The notes beneath the pieces are model-generated. The model did no database searches. It was given only the letters and a program-made list of their open reading frames with translations, and was not told the DNA's origin. The translations under genes and the position numbers were made by a program. Shown in pieces: positions 1 through 7,671 of a stretch of 64,000 nt of DNA; position 1 is the first letter of the stretch, and every line of letters begins with the position of its first letter. Source of the DNA: Pirellulales bacterium (GTDB lineage Bacteria > Planctomycetota > Planctomycetia > Pirellulales > JAEUIK01); NCBI GenBank assembly GCA_019636335.1, contig JAHBXR010000024.1, positions 31,701-95,700 on the forward strand, written 5' to 3'.

Positions 1-1125
1 TCGAAAAACGAACTGAGCAATGAAGCGTCCGAGCAAGCCGGCTTGGTGTCGGTCGTGGTCATGGATCCGAAAGGCGACGCCAAGCCGATGTTCGTAGAAC
101 CGATCCCTGAAGAACCACGCGAGCCCGGAGTTACTCCGGCCGATCTCGTCGAGGCGACGACGCTCGAACCGCATGTTGCACAGCAATCCGAGGCGGCTGA
201 CGGCGCCCCCCCCGCCGATCCCTTTGCCGATCGGCCGTCGACGCAAGAAAGCTTCGACGTGGGTACCAAACAGCACACCGGCGTAGTGCTCGGCATCGCG
301 CTGTCGAGCTTTCGCGACCACGCAGGCGCCGAGCGGTTTCTCGTGGTGCCTGGCAACGACGTCAAGCTGTCGTTCCCCTCGGCCGGCACACCCCCCAAGA
401 TCGAGGGAGACTTCTTCACCGTCGTCGACCTCTATGAAAGCAAGATGAGCGAGTACGACGCCAGCCTCGTATTCGTGCCGCTGCGCGAGCTGCAGCGCCT
501 GCGGGGCATGATCGATCCGCGCACCGGGGTGGGACTCGTCAGCTCGATTCAGATCAAGCTCAAGAACGAGAAGGAAATCAATCTCGTGCGCGACAAGCTT
601 CGCGGCACGTTTCCGCCCGAGGTCTACGGCATCTTCACCTGGCGCGACAAGCAGGGCCCCTTGCTGGCCGCGGTCGACATGGAAGTGGCCATCCTCAATG
701 TGCTCTTGTTCCTGATTATCGCGGTGGCCGGCTTCGGCATCCTGGCGATCTTCTTCATGATCGTGGTCGAGAAGACGCGCGATATCGGCATTCTCAAATC
801 GCTGGGGGCCTCGGGGCCGGGCGTGATGGGCATCTTCCTCGGCTATGGCCTGTCGCTGGGCATTGTCGGCGCGGGCGCCGGCCTGGTCATGGGATTGCTG
901 TTCGTAATCTACATCAACGAGATCGCCGACGTGCTCGCCTTCTTCACCGGGCACAAAGTGTTCGATCCCTCGATCTATTACTTCTATCGTATTCCGACTC
1001 TGATCGACCCGCTGACGGTGGCCTGGGTCGTCGCCGGCGCCATTGCGATCGCCGTGATGGCCAGTATCCTGCCGGCGCGCCGCGCCGCGCGACTCCATCC
1101 CGTGGAGGCCTTGCGTTATGAATAA
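1..1125 (+). CDS. ABC transporter permease, FtsX/MacB-LolC type (5' truncated by window)
   Basis: This is the membrane subunit of an ABC exporter, probably of the LolCDE/MacB class that moves lipoproteins or other substrates out of the inner membrane. The frame is open from base 1 with no stop, so the true start and first membrane helix lie outside the window. A periplasmic domain comes first. The C-terminal third has three hydrophobic segments (bases ~690-765, ~820-915 and ~1010-1070), the usual FtsX-domain layout, and ends in the family-typical cytoplasmic tail (ARRAARLHPVEALRYE). Its stop overlaps the start of the ATPase gene by 8 bases, so the two are translationally coupled. The early periplasmic part contains a Pro/Glu-rich stretch (bases ~70-260) that looks like a lineage-specific insertion. 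The substrate cannot be read from the sequence. Confidence 0.85.
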   Translation, partial: SKNELSNEASEQAGLVSVVVMDPKGDAKPMFVEPIPEEPREPGVTPADLVEATTLEPHVAQQSEAADGAPPADPFADRPSTQESFDVGTKQHTGVVLGIALSSFRDHAGAERFLVVPGNDVKLSFPSAGTPPKIEGDFFTVVDLYESKMSEYDASLVFVPLRELQRLRGMIDPRTGVGLVSSIQIKLKNEKEINLVRDKLRGTFPPEVYGIFTWRDKQGPLLAAVDMEVAILNVLLFLIIAVAGFGILAIFFMIVVEKTRDIGILKSLGASGPGVMGIFLGYGLSLGIVGAGAGLVMGLLFVIYINEIADVLAFFTGHKVFDPSIYYFYRIPTLIDPLTVAWVVAGAIAIAVMASILPARRAARLHPVEALRYE

Positions 1126-1927
1126 CCCCATCCCCAGCGGCGTCGCCGCGCCGCGTCTGGCCCAGGCAGTTCGCATGGTCGGCAGCGAACACTCGCCGTC
1201 GCTATCGCGCATCGACGCCGCGCAACCGAAGCGCGCGCCCCAGCTCGCGGCGGTCAACGTCCAGAAGAGCTTTTACAAGGGGGGCGTCGAAATTCCCGTC
1301 CTCCGCGGCGTCGACATGAGCATCGAGCGGGGTGAGTTTCTCGCCATTGTCGGTCAAAGCGGCTCGGGCAAGTCGACGCTGTTGCATCTGCTGGCCACGC
1401 TCGACGCCCCCGACTCGGGCGAGATCCGCTTCGAGGACCGCCGCATCGACAACGTCTCGCGCAAAGAACGCGAGCGTTTGCGCAACCGCCAGCTCGGCAT
1501 GATCTTCCAGTTCTACCACCTGCTGCCCGAGCTCACGACGCTCGAGAACGTGCTGTCGCCGATCATGGTGGGCAACAGCCTGTGGAGCTATTGGAAGTCG
1601 AAGCGCCAGCACACGGCGGCCGCGACCGAGTTGCTGGAAATGGTCGGCCTGGGGCATCGCCTCAAACATCGCCCCCGCGAGCTCTCGGGGGGGGAAATGC
1701 AGCGGGCCGCCATCGCCCGGGCCTTGATCGGCGCCCCCGAGGTTCTGTTAGCAGACGAACCGACGGGCAATCTCGACCATCGGACGGGGGGAGATATCAT
1801 GCAGATTCTCCGCAACTTGAACCACCATCGGAAGCTCACTATCATCATGGTGACGCACGACGAATCGATCGCCGAGCAGGCGGATCGCATCGTTCGGCTG
1901 GCCGATGGGCGCGTGCAGGCGAGATGA
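1118..1927 (+). CDS. ABC transporter ATP-binding protein, LolD/MacB type
   Basis: Cytoplasmic ATPase that drives the permease encoded just upstream. All nucleotide-binding motifs are visible: Walker A GQSGSGKST (residues 79-87), Q-loop around FQ (130-131), signature LSGGEMQ (189-195), Walker B VLLADEP (209-215) followed by the D-loop, and the switch histidine in VTHDE (247). The motif order and the GEMQRAAIARAL version of the signature fit the LolD/MacB/FtsE subgroup. At 269 aa it is about 40 residues longer than LolD because of a poorly structured N-terminus (residues 1-40). The ATG at 1118 overlaps the permease stop; a later start near residue 20 is possible. Confidence 0.92.
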   Translation: MNNPIPSGVAAPRLAQAVRMVGSEHSPSLSRIDAAQPKRAPQLAAVNVQKSFYKGGVEIPVLRGVDMSIERGEFLAIVGQSGSGKSTLLHLLATLDAPDSGEIRFEDRRIDNVSRKERERLRNRQLGMIFQFYHLLPELTTLENVLSPIMVGNSLWSYWKSKRQHTAAATELLEMVGLGHRLKHRPRELSGGEMQRAAIARALIGAPEVLLADEPTGNLDHRTGGDIMQILRNLNHHRKLTIIMVTHDESIAEQADRIVRLADGRVQAR

Positions 1928-2096
1928 GGTGACACGCGGCATCGGAGTCAGTATCGGTGCGTGCGGCGTATGAGCCGGGGCGCCGCTGGATGCCCGAGCA
2001 GCGCGAACGCACGCTCCCCCAGGAAGCCACAGTCCGCGCACCCATCCCTAACCTCTTTCAAACGTTGCGCTCGCACCGCGCCACGTCCGAGCGCCG

Positions 2097-2960
2097 ATGT
2101 CTCTCAAGATCTGGATCAACGGGAAGCTCTACGACAAAGAGAACGCCAAGATCAGCGTGTACGATCACGGCCTGCTCTACGGCGACGGCGTGTTCGAAGG
2201 GCTCCGCAGCTACAGCGGGCGCGTCTTCCGGCTCGAGGCGCATCTCGAGCGCTTGTGGAACTCGGCCCAGGCGATCTGGCTCGAGATCCCCATCTCGCGC
2301 GAGGAACTCGGCCAGGCCGTGGTCGAAACGCTCCGCGCGAACAACATCGAGGATGGCTACATCCGCCTGGTCGTCACGCGCGGCGCGGGCAGCCTGGGGC
2401 TCGACCCCAATCGCACCAGCGATCCCCAGGTGATCATCATCACCGATCACATCCAGCTCTATCCCCAGGAACTGTACGAGCGGGGACTCGAGATCGTCTC
2501 GGTCAGCACGCTGCGCAATCATCCGGCGGCGCTCAGCCCGAGGATCAAGTCGCTCAACTACCTGAACAACATTCTCGCCAAGATCGAAGGGCTGCAAGCC
2601 AACTGCGTCGAAGCGCTGATGCTCAATACGCGCGGCGAGGTGGCCGAATGCACGGGCGATAATATCTTTCTGGTGCGCGACGGAGTGCTGCTGACGCCGC
2701 CGGTCGACGCCGGCATTTTGGAAGGCATCACGCGCGAAGCGGTGATGGACCTGGCCCGCCAGGCCGGGATCGAGGTGCGCGAGACCGCCCTGACGAAGCA
2801 CGACGTCTACATCGCCGACGAATGTTTTCTCACGGGTACCGCCGCCGAGGTGATACCGGTGGTCAAGGTCGACAGCCGTCGGATCGGCGCGGGCAAGCCC
2901 GGCCCCATCACTTGCGATCTTCGCGAGCGCTTTCACAAGCTCGCCCGCAGCGCGGGTTGA
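2097..2960 (+). CDS. ilvE: branched-chain amino acid aminotransferase, class IV PLP enzyme
   Basis: Transfers the amino group between glutamate and the 2-oxo acids of Leu, Ile and Val in the cytoplasm. The 287 aa length is normal for the short bacterial IlvE class. The PLP-binding lysine is K151 in RIKSLNYLNN. The N-terminal YDHGLLYGDGVFEG block (residues 22-35), the GE-x-x-E-C-TGDNIF block (179-191) and the TGTAAEV cofactor-phosphate block near the C-terminus are all present. D-amino-acid transaminase and 4-amino-4-deoxychorismate lyase share the fold; the overall motif set favours IlvE. It stands alone between the ABC exporter and a tRNA-like gene, about 170 bases from the exporter. Confidence 0.9.
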   Translation: MSLKIWINGKLYDKENAKISVYDHGLLYGDGVFEGLRSYSGRVFRLEAHLERLWNSAQAIWLEIPISREELGQAVVETLRANNIEDGYIRLVVTRGAGSLGLDPNRTSDPQVIIITDHIQLYPQELYERGLEIVSVSTLRNHPAALSPRIKSLNYLNNILAKIEGLQANCVEALMLNTRGEVAECTGDNIFLVRDGVLLTPPVDAGILEGITREAVMDLARQAGIEVRETALTKHDVYIADECFLTGTAAEVIPVVKVDSRRIGAGKPGPITCDLRERFHKLARSAG

Positions 2961-3002
2961 AGCCGCTAACGCACTGAGCCACCGGTCGGCCGACGTTCTG
3001 GC

Positions 3003-3073
3003 AGGCCAGTAGCTCCGTGGTGAGAGCGGCGCTCTTATGACGCGTGTCGCTGGTTCGATTCCAGCCTGGCCTA
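3003..3073 (+). tRNA. tRNA-like gene, anticodon reads TAT (Ile-type), with irregular core
   Basis: The cloverleaf folds by hand. A perfect 7-bp acceptor stem forms between AGGCCAG at 3003-3009 and CTGGCCT at 3066-3072, with A73. The D stem GCTC/GAGC has an 8-base loop containing GG. The T arm is GCTGG-TTCGATT-CCAGC. The anticodon loop is CTTATGA, so the anticodon is TAT. Three points are irregular: position 14 is C instead of the near-universal A, the last anticodon-stem pair is a U-C mismatch, and the variable region is only 3 bases. No CCA is encoded. It may be a functional divergent tRNA-Ile or a degenerating tRNA left by an integration event, since decayed toxin-antitoxin genes follow directly. 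Confidence 0.6.
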
Positions 3074-3141
3074 CTCGCGTGGCAATTGTCGATTGCACGA
3101 CCTTTTTGCGTTGCCCTACAATGCAGGTAAGGAGTTCAACG

Positions 3142-3375
3142 ATGCCACTCGTAGTCGAGATCATTCCCGATCCTGATGAAGGCGGATTCACGGCGTGATT
3201 GCCGGACATCCCCGCGTACGGCGAAGGTGAGACGGAAGACGAAGCGATCGCCGACCTCAAAGATGCGTTGCGCGGCTACATCGAGGCATTCGGACTCGAC
3301 GACGCGTTAAGCCGTTTGAGTTCGCCAGCAATCCGCCAGTTCGAAGAAAACTTGGCGGACTTCGCTCGTGGCTAG
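3142..3375 (+). pseudogene. hicB: hicB-like antitoxin interrupted by an in-frame TGA
   Basis: Read through its stop, the frame gives a 77-residue HicB-type antitoxin: MPLVVEIIPDPDEGGFTA, then a stop, then LPDIPAYGEGETEDEAIADL and further sequence. The GGF-x-A-x-LPDIP-x-GEG core is diagnostic of the HicB N-terminal fold. The stop is TGA at 3196-3198 (codon 19), where a Trp or aromatic residue is expected, so a single TGG-to-TGA change is the simplest cause. A good ribosome site (AAGGAG, 3129-3134) remains. The TAG stop overlaps the GTG start of the downstream hicA remnant, the arrangement of an intact operon. Confidence 0.8.
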
Positions 3376-3607
3376 ACTACCTCGGCCAGCCGGCAAGGAA
3401 ATGGTCCGCTTTCTCGAACGCCGTGGCTTCCGTGTGGTACGAGTCCGCGGAAGTCATCACTATTATGGAATCTGAGGATGCTCGTACATCAGTTCCCGTA
3501 CACGTCCCGTACACGCAGGCAAGTTACTAAAGATTGGAACGCTCCGAAGTATTCTGCGTGACAGACGGTTGAGCGTCGCCGAGTTTGAGCAGCAATGGCG
3601 AAGCTGA
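3368..3607 (+). pseudogene. hicA: hicA-like mRNA interferase toxin, broken
   Basis: From GTG 3368 the frame reads a HicA N-terminus (VARLPRPAGKEMVRFLERRG, then a GSHHYY catalytic-histidine block) and hits TGA at 3473-3475. The same frame resumes after the stop with the C-terminal HicA signature (PVHAGKLLKIGTLRSILRD) and ends at TGA 3605-3607. Between the two, the expected linker (ESEDARTSVPVH) is in the +1 frame. An 11-base tandem duplication (CCCGTACACGT, starting near 3493) then restores the original frame. A +1 change and an 11-base duplication therefore cancel in length but expose a stop. The toxin should not be made full length. Confidence 0.8.
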
Positions 3608-3618
3608 GATCGCCTTGC

Positions 3619-5376
3619 TCACCAGCGCAACTGATGTTGGATGTAGAACAGCTCGGGCGAGACGTTGGGACCCGTCTGGCGGATGAAATTGCCGGCGAAC
3701 AGCTTCGAGTAGCCAATCAAGATGTCTTGATGGGCGGTGAGATGAAAGTTCACGAGCAGGTCCAGCTCACTCCCCACATCGGTGCCTGCCGCACCGGTGG
3801 GATCCCAACGCGAGACATTGCCTCCCGCGCCGAACAAGGGAGAACGGGACTCCACCAGATGAAAACTGTGGTATTGCAGCAGCACGTAGGTCCACTTGTT
3901 CGGATAGAAGGCGAACTGCACGTTGAAGTCCTGGATGTTCTGCCGCGCCACCAGGTCGAGGTACCCCAAGTAGTAATGGCCGAACGGGTAGAGTTGGTTG
4001 AACGTGCCGAAGGTGTCCCCTTCGCCCGGGTTCGAGTCGCCTGAGGCGAAATCGTAGTAGACCCAGAACTGCGGCGACATCGACAGGTCTTTGAAACGGT
4101 AGCCGCCCCCCGTGGTCACGGCCCCCGCCTGCAATTGCTGATTCGAATAGCGGCCCACTTGCAGCATGCCTTCAAAGTCGTAGAGCCACGTGTTGTCCAG
4201 ATCGCCGATGACGCGTGTGCCGAGCGTGGTGACGTTCGTGCCACCGGGCCGTCCATCGCGACCTACGGCCACTTGATTCGAGTTCTCGAGGTTCAGCGCG
4301 TAGAGATCCCAGAACCGCCCTGGCTGCGAGCGATACGTCGTCCCCAGACCGGTGAAGTTCTGCCGATCGTCGGACGAGTCGAAGTTCGAGGGGTCGGGAA
4401 TCACCGGCTGCAGCCAAAAGCCCGTTGCGTCCCATTTTTCTCCCTGCCGGAAGAGGCGCACTCCTTGAAACGTGCGCAGCACGTTGGCCCACTCGAGGTT
4501 CGAGACCAGGCGCTGCGATCCGAGAATGATTTCTTGTCTCCCGCCGCGTACATAGACGGGCCGTTCGTCCCACTCGAAGAGCTTCAGATCGACGAACAAA
4601 TCGCTCAGGTCCGCGCGATCGCGGTCGATCGGTAGGGCCGGCAATTCCTCGCCGAAATGTTGCGCGTCGAGAAACTGCACGTAGACGCCGAAAAGATCCT
4701 CGTAATAGGCGGAGCCGTACGCGATCGTGCGCAGTTGCTCGTAGCGGTTCGTCACGGTCGTGAAGCGACTGTCGAGTTCGTTCATGTAGCGGTCGCGCAC
4801 TTCGCCGCCGGCCGAAACGAGCCACCCCTCTCCCACGCGCCGACGTTTCAAAAAGTCGGACCACAGGTGGTACTTGTTCTGAGGATCGTCGAGATAGCGG
4901 AAGTCGACGTCGTAGAGCGGGTAGGGCTTGAGGCTGATTCGTCCCCAGGGAAAAGGGGGCGGCTTTTGCCGGTAGTTGTCGGTGAGAACATCCCACGCCG
5001 AATAGTAACCCGGGCCGGTCGGTGGAACCGGATAGAGCCCCAGCCGTGGAAAGATGAAGATCGGTGGCGTGCCGGCGAACGGATTGTGTGGCTTTGGCTT
5101 GGAACCGCTTGGAGCAGCGGGCTGCAATACAGCTTCGCTCCTGAGAGCGGTATCGAACGAAACACCTTCGCCGGGGCCTTCGCTCGCGGCCGATTCATCC
5201 GTCAGCGAATCGTTCATTCCCCCGTCGCCGCGTGTTGCCGCGGCGGAGCCTTCGAATCGTTCGTGCGCGACCGTGCCGAAGGAAGAAAACTCCGCCTCCT
5301 CGTCCCAGGTGGCTTTTGCCAAACCACCTCCAAGCGCAGCGAATACGACACAGAAAAACGCAAGTTTCGTCGGCAC
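3619..5376 (-). CDS. outer-membrane beta-barrel protein, alginate-export (AlgE-like) family
   Basis: Predicted outer-membrane channel of 585 aa with an N-terminal signal peptide (MPTKLAFFCVVFAALGGGLA). A low-complexity linker (residues ~30-100) leads to a domain that looks like the alginate export family: the run around EVRDRYMNELDSRF, then VYVRGGRQEIILGSQRLVS and DATGFWLQPVIPDPSNFDSSDD. Alternating amphipathic strands rich in Tyr, Trp and Phe follow, and the protein ends in an aromatic residue (HQLRW), as barrel proteins do. In planctomycetes this family is common without alginate genes nearby, and none are seen here, so the substrate is unknown. The gene is a single transcription unit. Confidence 0.75.
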   Translation of the reverse strand: MPTKLAFFCVVFAALGGGLAKATWDEEAEFSSFGTVAHERFEGSAAATRGDGGMNDSLTDESAASEGPGEGVSFDTALRSEAVLQPAAPSGSKPKPHNPFAGTPPIFIFPRLGLYPVPPTGPGYYSAWDVLTDNYRQKPPPFPWGRISLKPYPLYDVDFRYLDDPQNKYHLWSDFLKRRRVGEGWLVSAGGEVRDRYMNELDSRFTTVTNRYEQLRTIAYGSAYYEDLFGVYVQFLDAQHFGEELPALPIDRDRADLSDLFVDLKLFEWDERPVYVRGGRQEIILGSQRLVSNLEWANVLRTFQGVRLFRQGEKWDATGFWLQPVIPDPSNFDSSDDRQNFTGLGTTYRSQPGRFWDLYALNLENSNQVAVGRDGRPGGTNVTTLGTRVIGDLDNTWLYDFEGMLQVGRYSNQQLQAGAVTTGGGYRFKDLSMSPQFWVYYDFASGDSNPGEGDTFGTFNQLYPFGHYYLGYLDLVARQNIQDFNVQFAFYPNKWTYVLLQYHSFHLVESRSPLFGAGGNVSRWDPTGAAGTDVGSELDLLVNFHLTAHQDILIGYSKLFAGNFIRQTGPNVSPELFYIQHQLRW

Positions 5377-5918
5377 CGGCGTGAATTTCCATTACCTATC
5401 CGCACTGTATTGCCTGCCTGGGTTACATCGGCTGTACTCAACGTGCCAGGCAAGGGTGGGGCGCTGCGCCATCAAAGTCGACGAATGGCAGGCTCGCAGA
5501 GGAGGCGGATAAATGCCCTGGCCGGTCGTGCAACCGTCAAGGTCGGCCTATTTCCTCCAAGCCCCGAGTTGTCGCCGTAGTTGGGCGACCAACGGATGCT
5601 GGATTTTCCGCAGATTTTTCTTTCCTTAGGCGCACTTTCTGACATCATACGGAGGCGTGGGGCGGTGGCGTTGATGGTCGCTAGTTTTTTTGTGCGGCGT
5701 TGGTTTCGTCAGGCGCTATTCCGGCGCCGAGAGATCGGGCACGGTTGCGGAGTTCTCCGCTCTGCTGTGTCCATGTGTGCGACGCGCTCCAGCGAAGCAG
5801 GGGAGCCTGGCTGTGCGGCCTTTGCCCATGGCGCGCGCACGCTCGATTCTCGCCGCGGCACCTCTGCGCGCATCGCCTTTCACGGCATTTCCACTCGTGG
5901 GCAAGCCTATTCTCCTAG
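5377..5918. other. 542-base intergenic region between divergent genes
   Basis: Upstream region shared by the minus-strand barrel gene and the plus-strand small membrane protein. Short open frames cross it on both strands, but their translations are Arg/Ser/Cys-rich shadows with no recognisable motif or ribosome site. An imperfect hairpin can form at about 5567-5593 (GTTGTCGCC against GGGCGACCAAC). No tRNA, riboswitch or clear operator was recognised. Confidence 0.5.
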
Positions 5919-5927
5919 GTGTACACG

Positions 5928-6374
5928 ATGAGCAGCACGCTGGACTATGAACCCCAAGTGTTCGACGATCAGCCGCAGCAGGAGAGCCAGCGCCCTTATC
6001 GTCTGGCCTTCGTGGCGCTCGCCTTTATCGTATTCTTCTTCCTGGTCATGCTGGGCGCCGGCAGCACGAAGACCGAGCTAACGATCGAGCTGCGCAACAG
6101 GGGAGACCAGCCCATGCGCAATGTGGTGGTGCGATTGCCCGACGCCTCGCGCGTGATGGGCTTTCTTGCGGCTGGCGGCGAGCGCAGCGTCCGCACCCGT
6201 GCCACGCGCAACGCACCGGTGCAAATCGAGTACCTCGATGGTCGCGGCAGGCTGCGCAACCTGACCACTAGCGTGCGTTTGCAGCCGGGCGAAGTCGGCA
6301 CCGTGCGCATCGACCTGTCCAATACCCGCGTGCTGCGCGTGTACAAAGAGACGCGCGTCTCCACTCGCTCGTAG
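5928..6374 (+). CDS. small single-pass membrane protein of unknown function
   Basis: Unrecognised. About 148 aa with a short acidic cytoplasmic N-terminus, one strong membrane helix (LAFVALAFIVFFFLVMLGAG, residues ~24-43), then a soluble domain with beta-strand character (TELTIELRNRGDQPMRNVVV and RLQPGEVGTVRIDLSNTRVL). The outer domain reads like an immunoglobulin-type or CARDB-like beta sandwich; that is inference from strand pattern only. The ATG at 5928 is chosen; a GTG nine bases upstream (5919) is in frame and equally possible. It converges with threonine synthase and has no obvious operon partner. Confidence 0.6.
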   Translation: MSSTLDYEPQVFDDQPQQESQRPYRLAFVALAFIVFFFLVMLGAGSTKTELTIELRNRGDQPMRNVVVRLPDASRVMGFLAAGGERSVRTRATRNAPVQIEYLDGRGRLRNLTTSVRLQPGEVGTVRIDLSNTRVLRVYKETRVSTRS

Positions 6375-6419
6375 ACACAGGCCGCACCGAAAAGGCCCCT
6401 CTTGCGATGGCCGCGCGGT

Positions 6420-7658
6420 TCAGACTCCACGCTCGAGGCGCGCCCAGTCAATCGGTTCGCGATGCCGCAGACGTGGCAAGTCGATCGCCATCGCCTCGGG
6501 ATACTTCTGCGCGGCCCCGGTATTGAACACGACCACGCGATCGTCGGGGGCGATCCAACCTTCGGCAGCGAGCATCTCGAGGGCCCCGACGCAGGCGGCG
6601 GTCTCGGGACAAACGCTGATTCCTTCGAGTGACGTCGCGAACTGCATCCATTCCGAGATGCGTCTCTCGTCGACGGCGATGGCGCGTCCGGCGCTCTCGC
6701 GCACGGCATCGAGGATCATGAAGTCTCCGACCGCCGCCGGCACGCGGATGCCGCTGGCGATGGTCGCGGCGCCGGCGAATGGTTCGGCAAATCGCTCTCC
6801 GGCCTCAAAGGCGCGGACGATCGGCGCACAGCCGTCCGATTGCACCGCCACCATGCGCGGTCGTCGACCCGAGGCCAGCCAACCGAGCGAGGCCAGTTCG
6901 GCGAACGCCTTCCACATGCCGATCAACCCGGTGCCACCCCCGGTGGGATAGAGAATCACCTCGGGCAAATGCCCAGCGAACTGCTCGGCCAGTTCGAGCC
7001 CCATCGTTTTCTTGCCTTCGATGCGATAAGGCTCCTTGAGCGTCGACAGGTCGAACCAGCCCAGACGCTCTTTGCCTTCGCGCACGATGCGGCCGCAGTC
7101 GGTGATCAGGCCGTCGACGAGAAAGGTCTTGGCCCCGGCCAAGCGGCATTCGTACTGATTGATAGCGGGCGTGTCGTCGGGCATGAAGACGAACGCTTCG
7201 AGTCCGGCCCGCGCCGCGTAGGCGGCCGCGGCGCCGCCAGCGTTGCCCGCCGTGGGAATCGCCAATCGCTGCACGCCGAAGTGCCGTGCCATGCTCACGG
7301 CCATCGCCAGGCCACGGCTCTTGAAGCTGCCCGTCGGCAGGCGCGATTCATCCTTGATCCAGACCCGCTCGAGTCCGAACCTCGCCCCCAGTCGCGCGCA
7401 GCGCAGCAAGGGAGTTACCGTTTCGCCCAGCGAGACGATGCTGTGCTCGTCCGGCACCGGCAACAATTCGCGCCAGCGCCACATCGTGGCCGGTCGGGCC
7501 ACGACTTCATCCCATGTCACGGCGCGGCCGATGGCCTCCAGGTCGTAGCGCACCCACAACGGGCGCTCGCGGTGCAATGTCTGCAGGCGATCGGCCGGCA
7601 ACGACGTTCCGTCGAGCGCACTTTCGAGATGAGTGACGAACCTGCTCACGCCGAGCAT
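6420..7658 (-). CDS. thrC: threonine synthase
   Basis: PLP enzyme that converts O-phosphohomoserine to threonine. The PLP lysine is K113 in LPTGSFKSRG. The SLGETVTPLL substrate loop, the IPTAGNAGGAAAAYAARAG block and the PTGGGTGLIGMWKA phosphate-binding glycine loop are all present. Length from the chosen ATG (7658) is 412 aa, normal for the class. The reading frame extends to 7766 but that part overlaps the upstream aminopeptidase gene and lacks family similarity, so the internal start is preferred; FVTHLESALDG is the usual N-terminal block. It lies 13 bases downstream of the M29 aminopeptidase stop and is probably co-transcribed with it. Confidence 0.9.
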   Translation of the reverse strand: MLGVSRFVTHLESALDGTSLPADRLQTLHRERPLWVRYDLEAIGRAVTWDEVVARPATMWRWRELLPVPDEHSIVSLGETVTPLLRCARLGARFGLERVWIKDESRLPTGSFKSRGLAMAVSMARHFGVQRLAIPTAGNAGGAAAAYAARAGLEAFVFMPDDTPAINQYECRLAGAKTFLVDGLITDCGRIVREGKERLGWFDLSTLKEPYRIEGKKTMGLELAEQFAGHLPEVILYPTGGGTGLIGMWKAFAELASLGWLASGRRPRMVAVQSDGCAPIVRAFEAGERFAEPFAGAATIASGIRVPAAVGDFMILDAVRESAGRAIAVDERRISEWMQFATSLEGISVCPETAACVGALEMLAAEGWIAPDDRVVVFNTGAAQKYPEAMAIDLPRLRHREPIDWARLERGV

Positions 7659-7671
7659 CCTGCGGATCGGT

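Noticed and set aside
2058..3260. 400-codon minus-strand frame opposite ilvE
   Set aside because: Antisense shadow of a high-GC gene; Arg/Asp/Ala/His-rich translation with no motif, while the plus strand encodes a clear aminotransferase.
3142..3607. TGA read as Trp (recoding) in the hicBA pair
   Set aside because: Other genes in the window end at TGA and show no internal TGA, and the hicA stop is explained by a frame change plus duplication. Independent mutations are simpler.
5377..5918. Small genes at 5581-5931 and 5690-5950
   Set aside because: Compositionally odd Cys/Arg/Ser translations, overlapping each other and running into the next real gene; no ribosome site.
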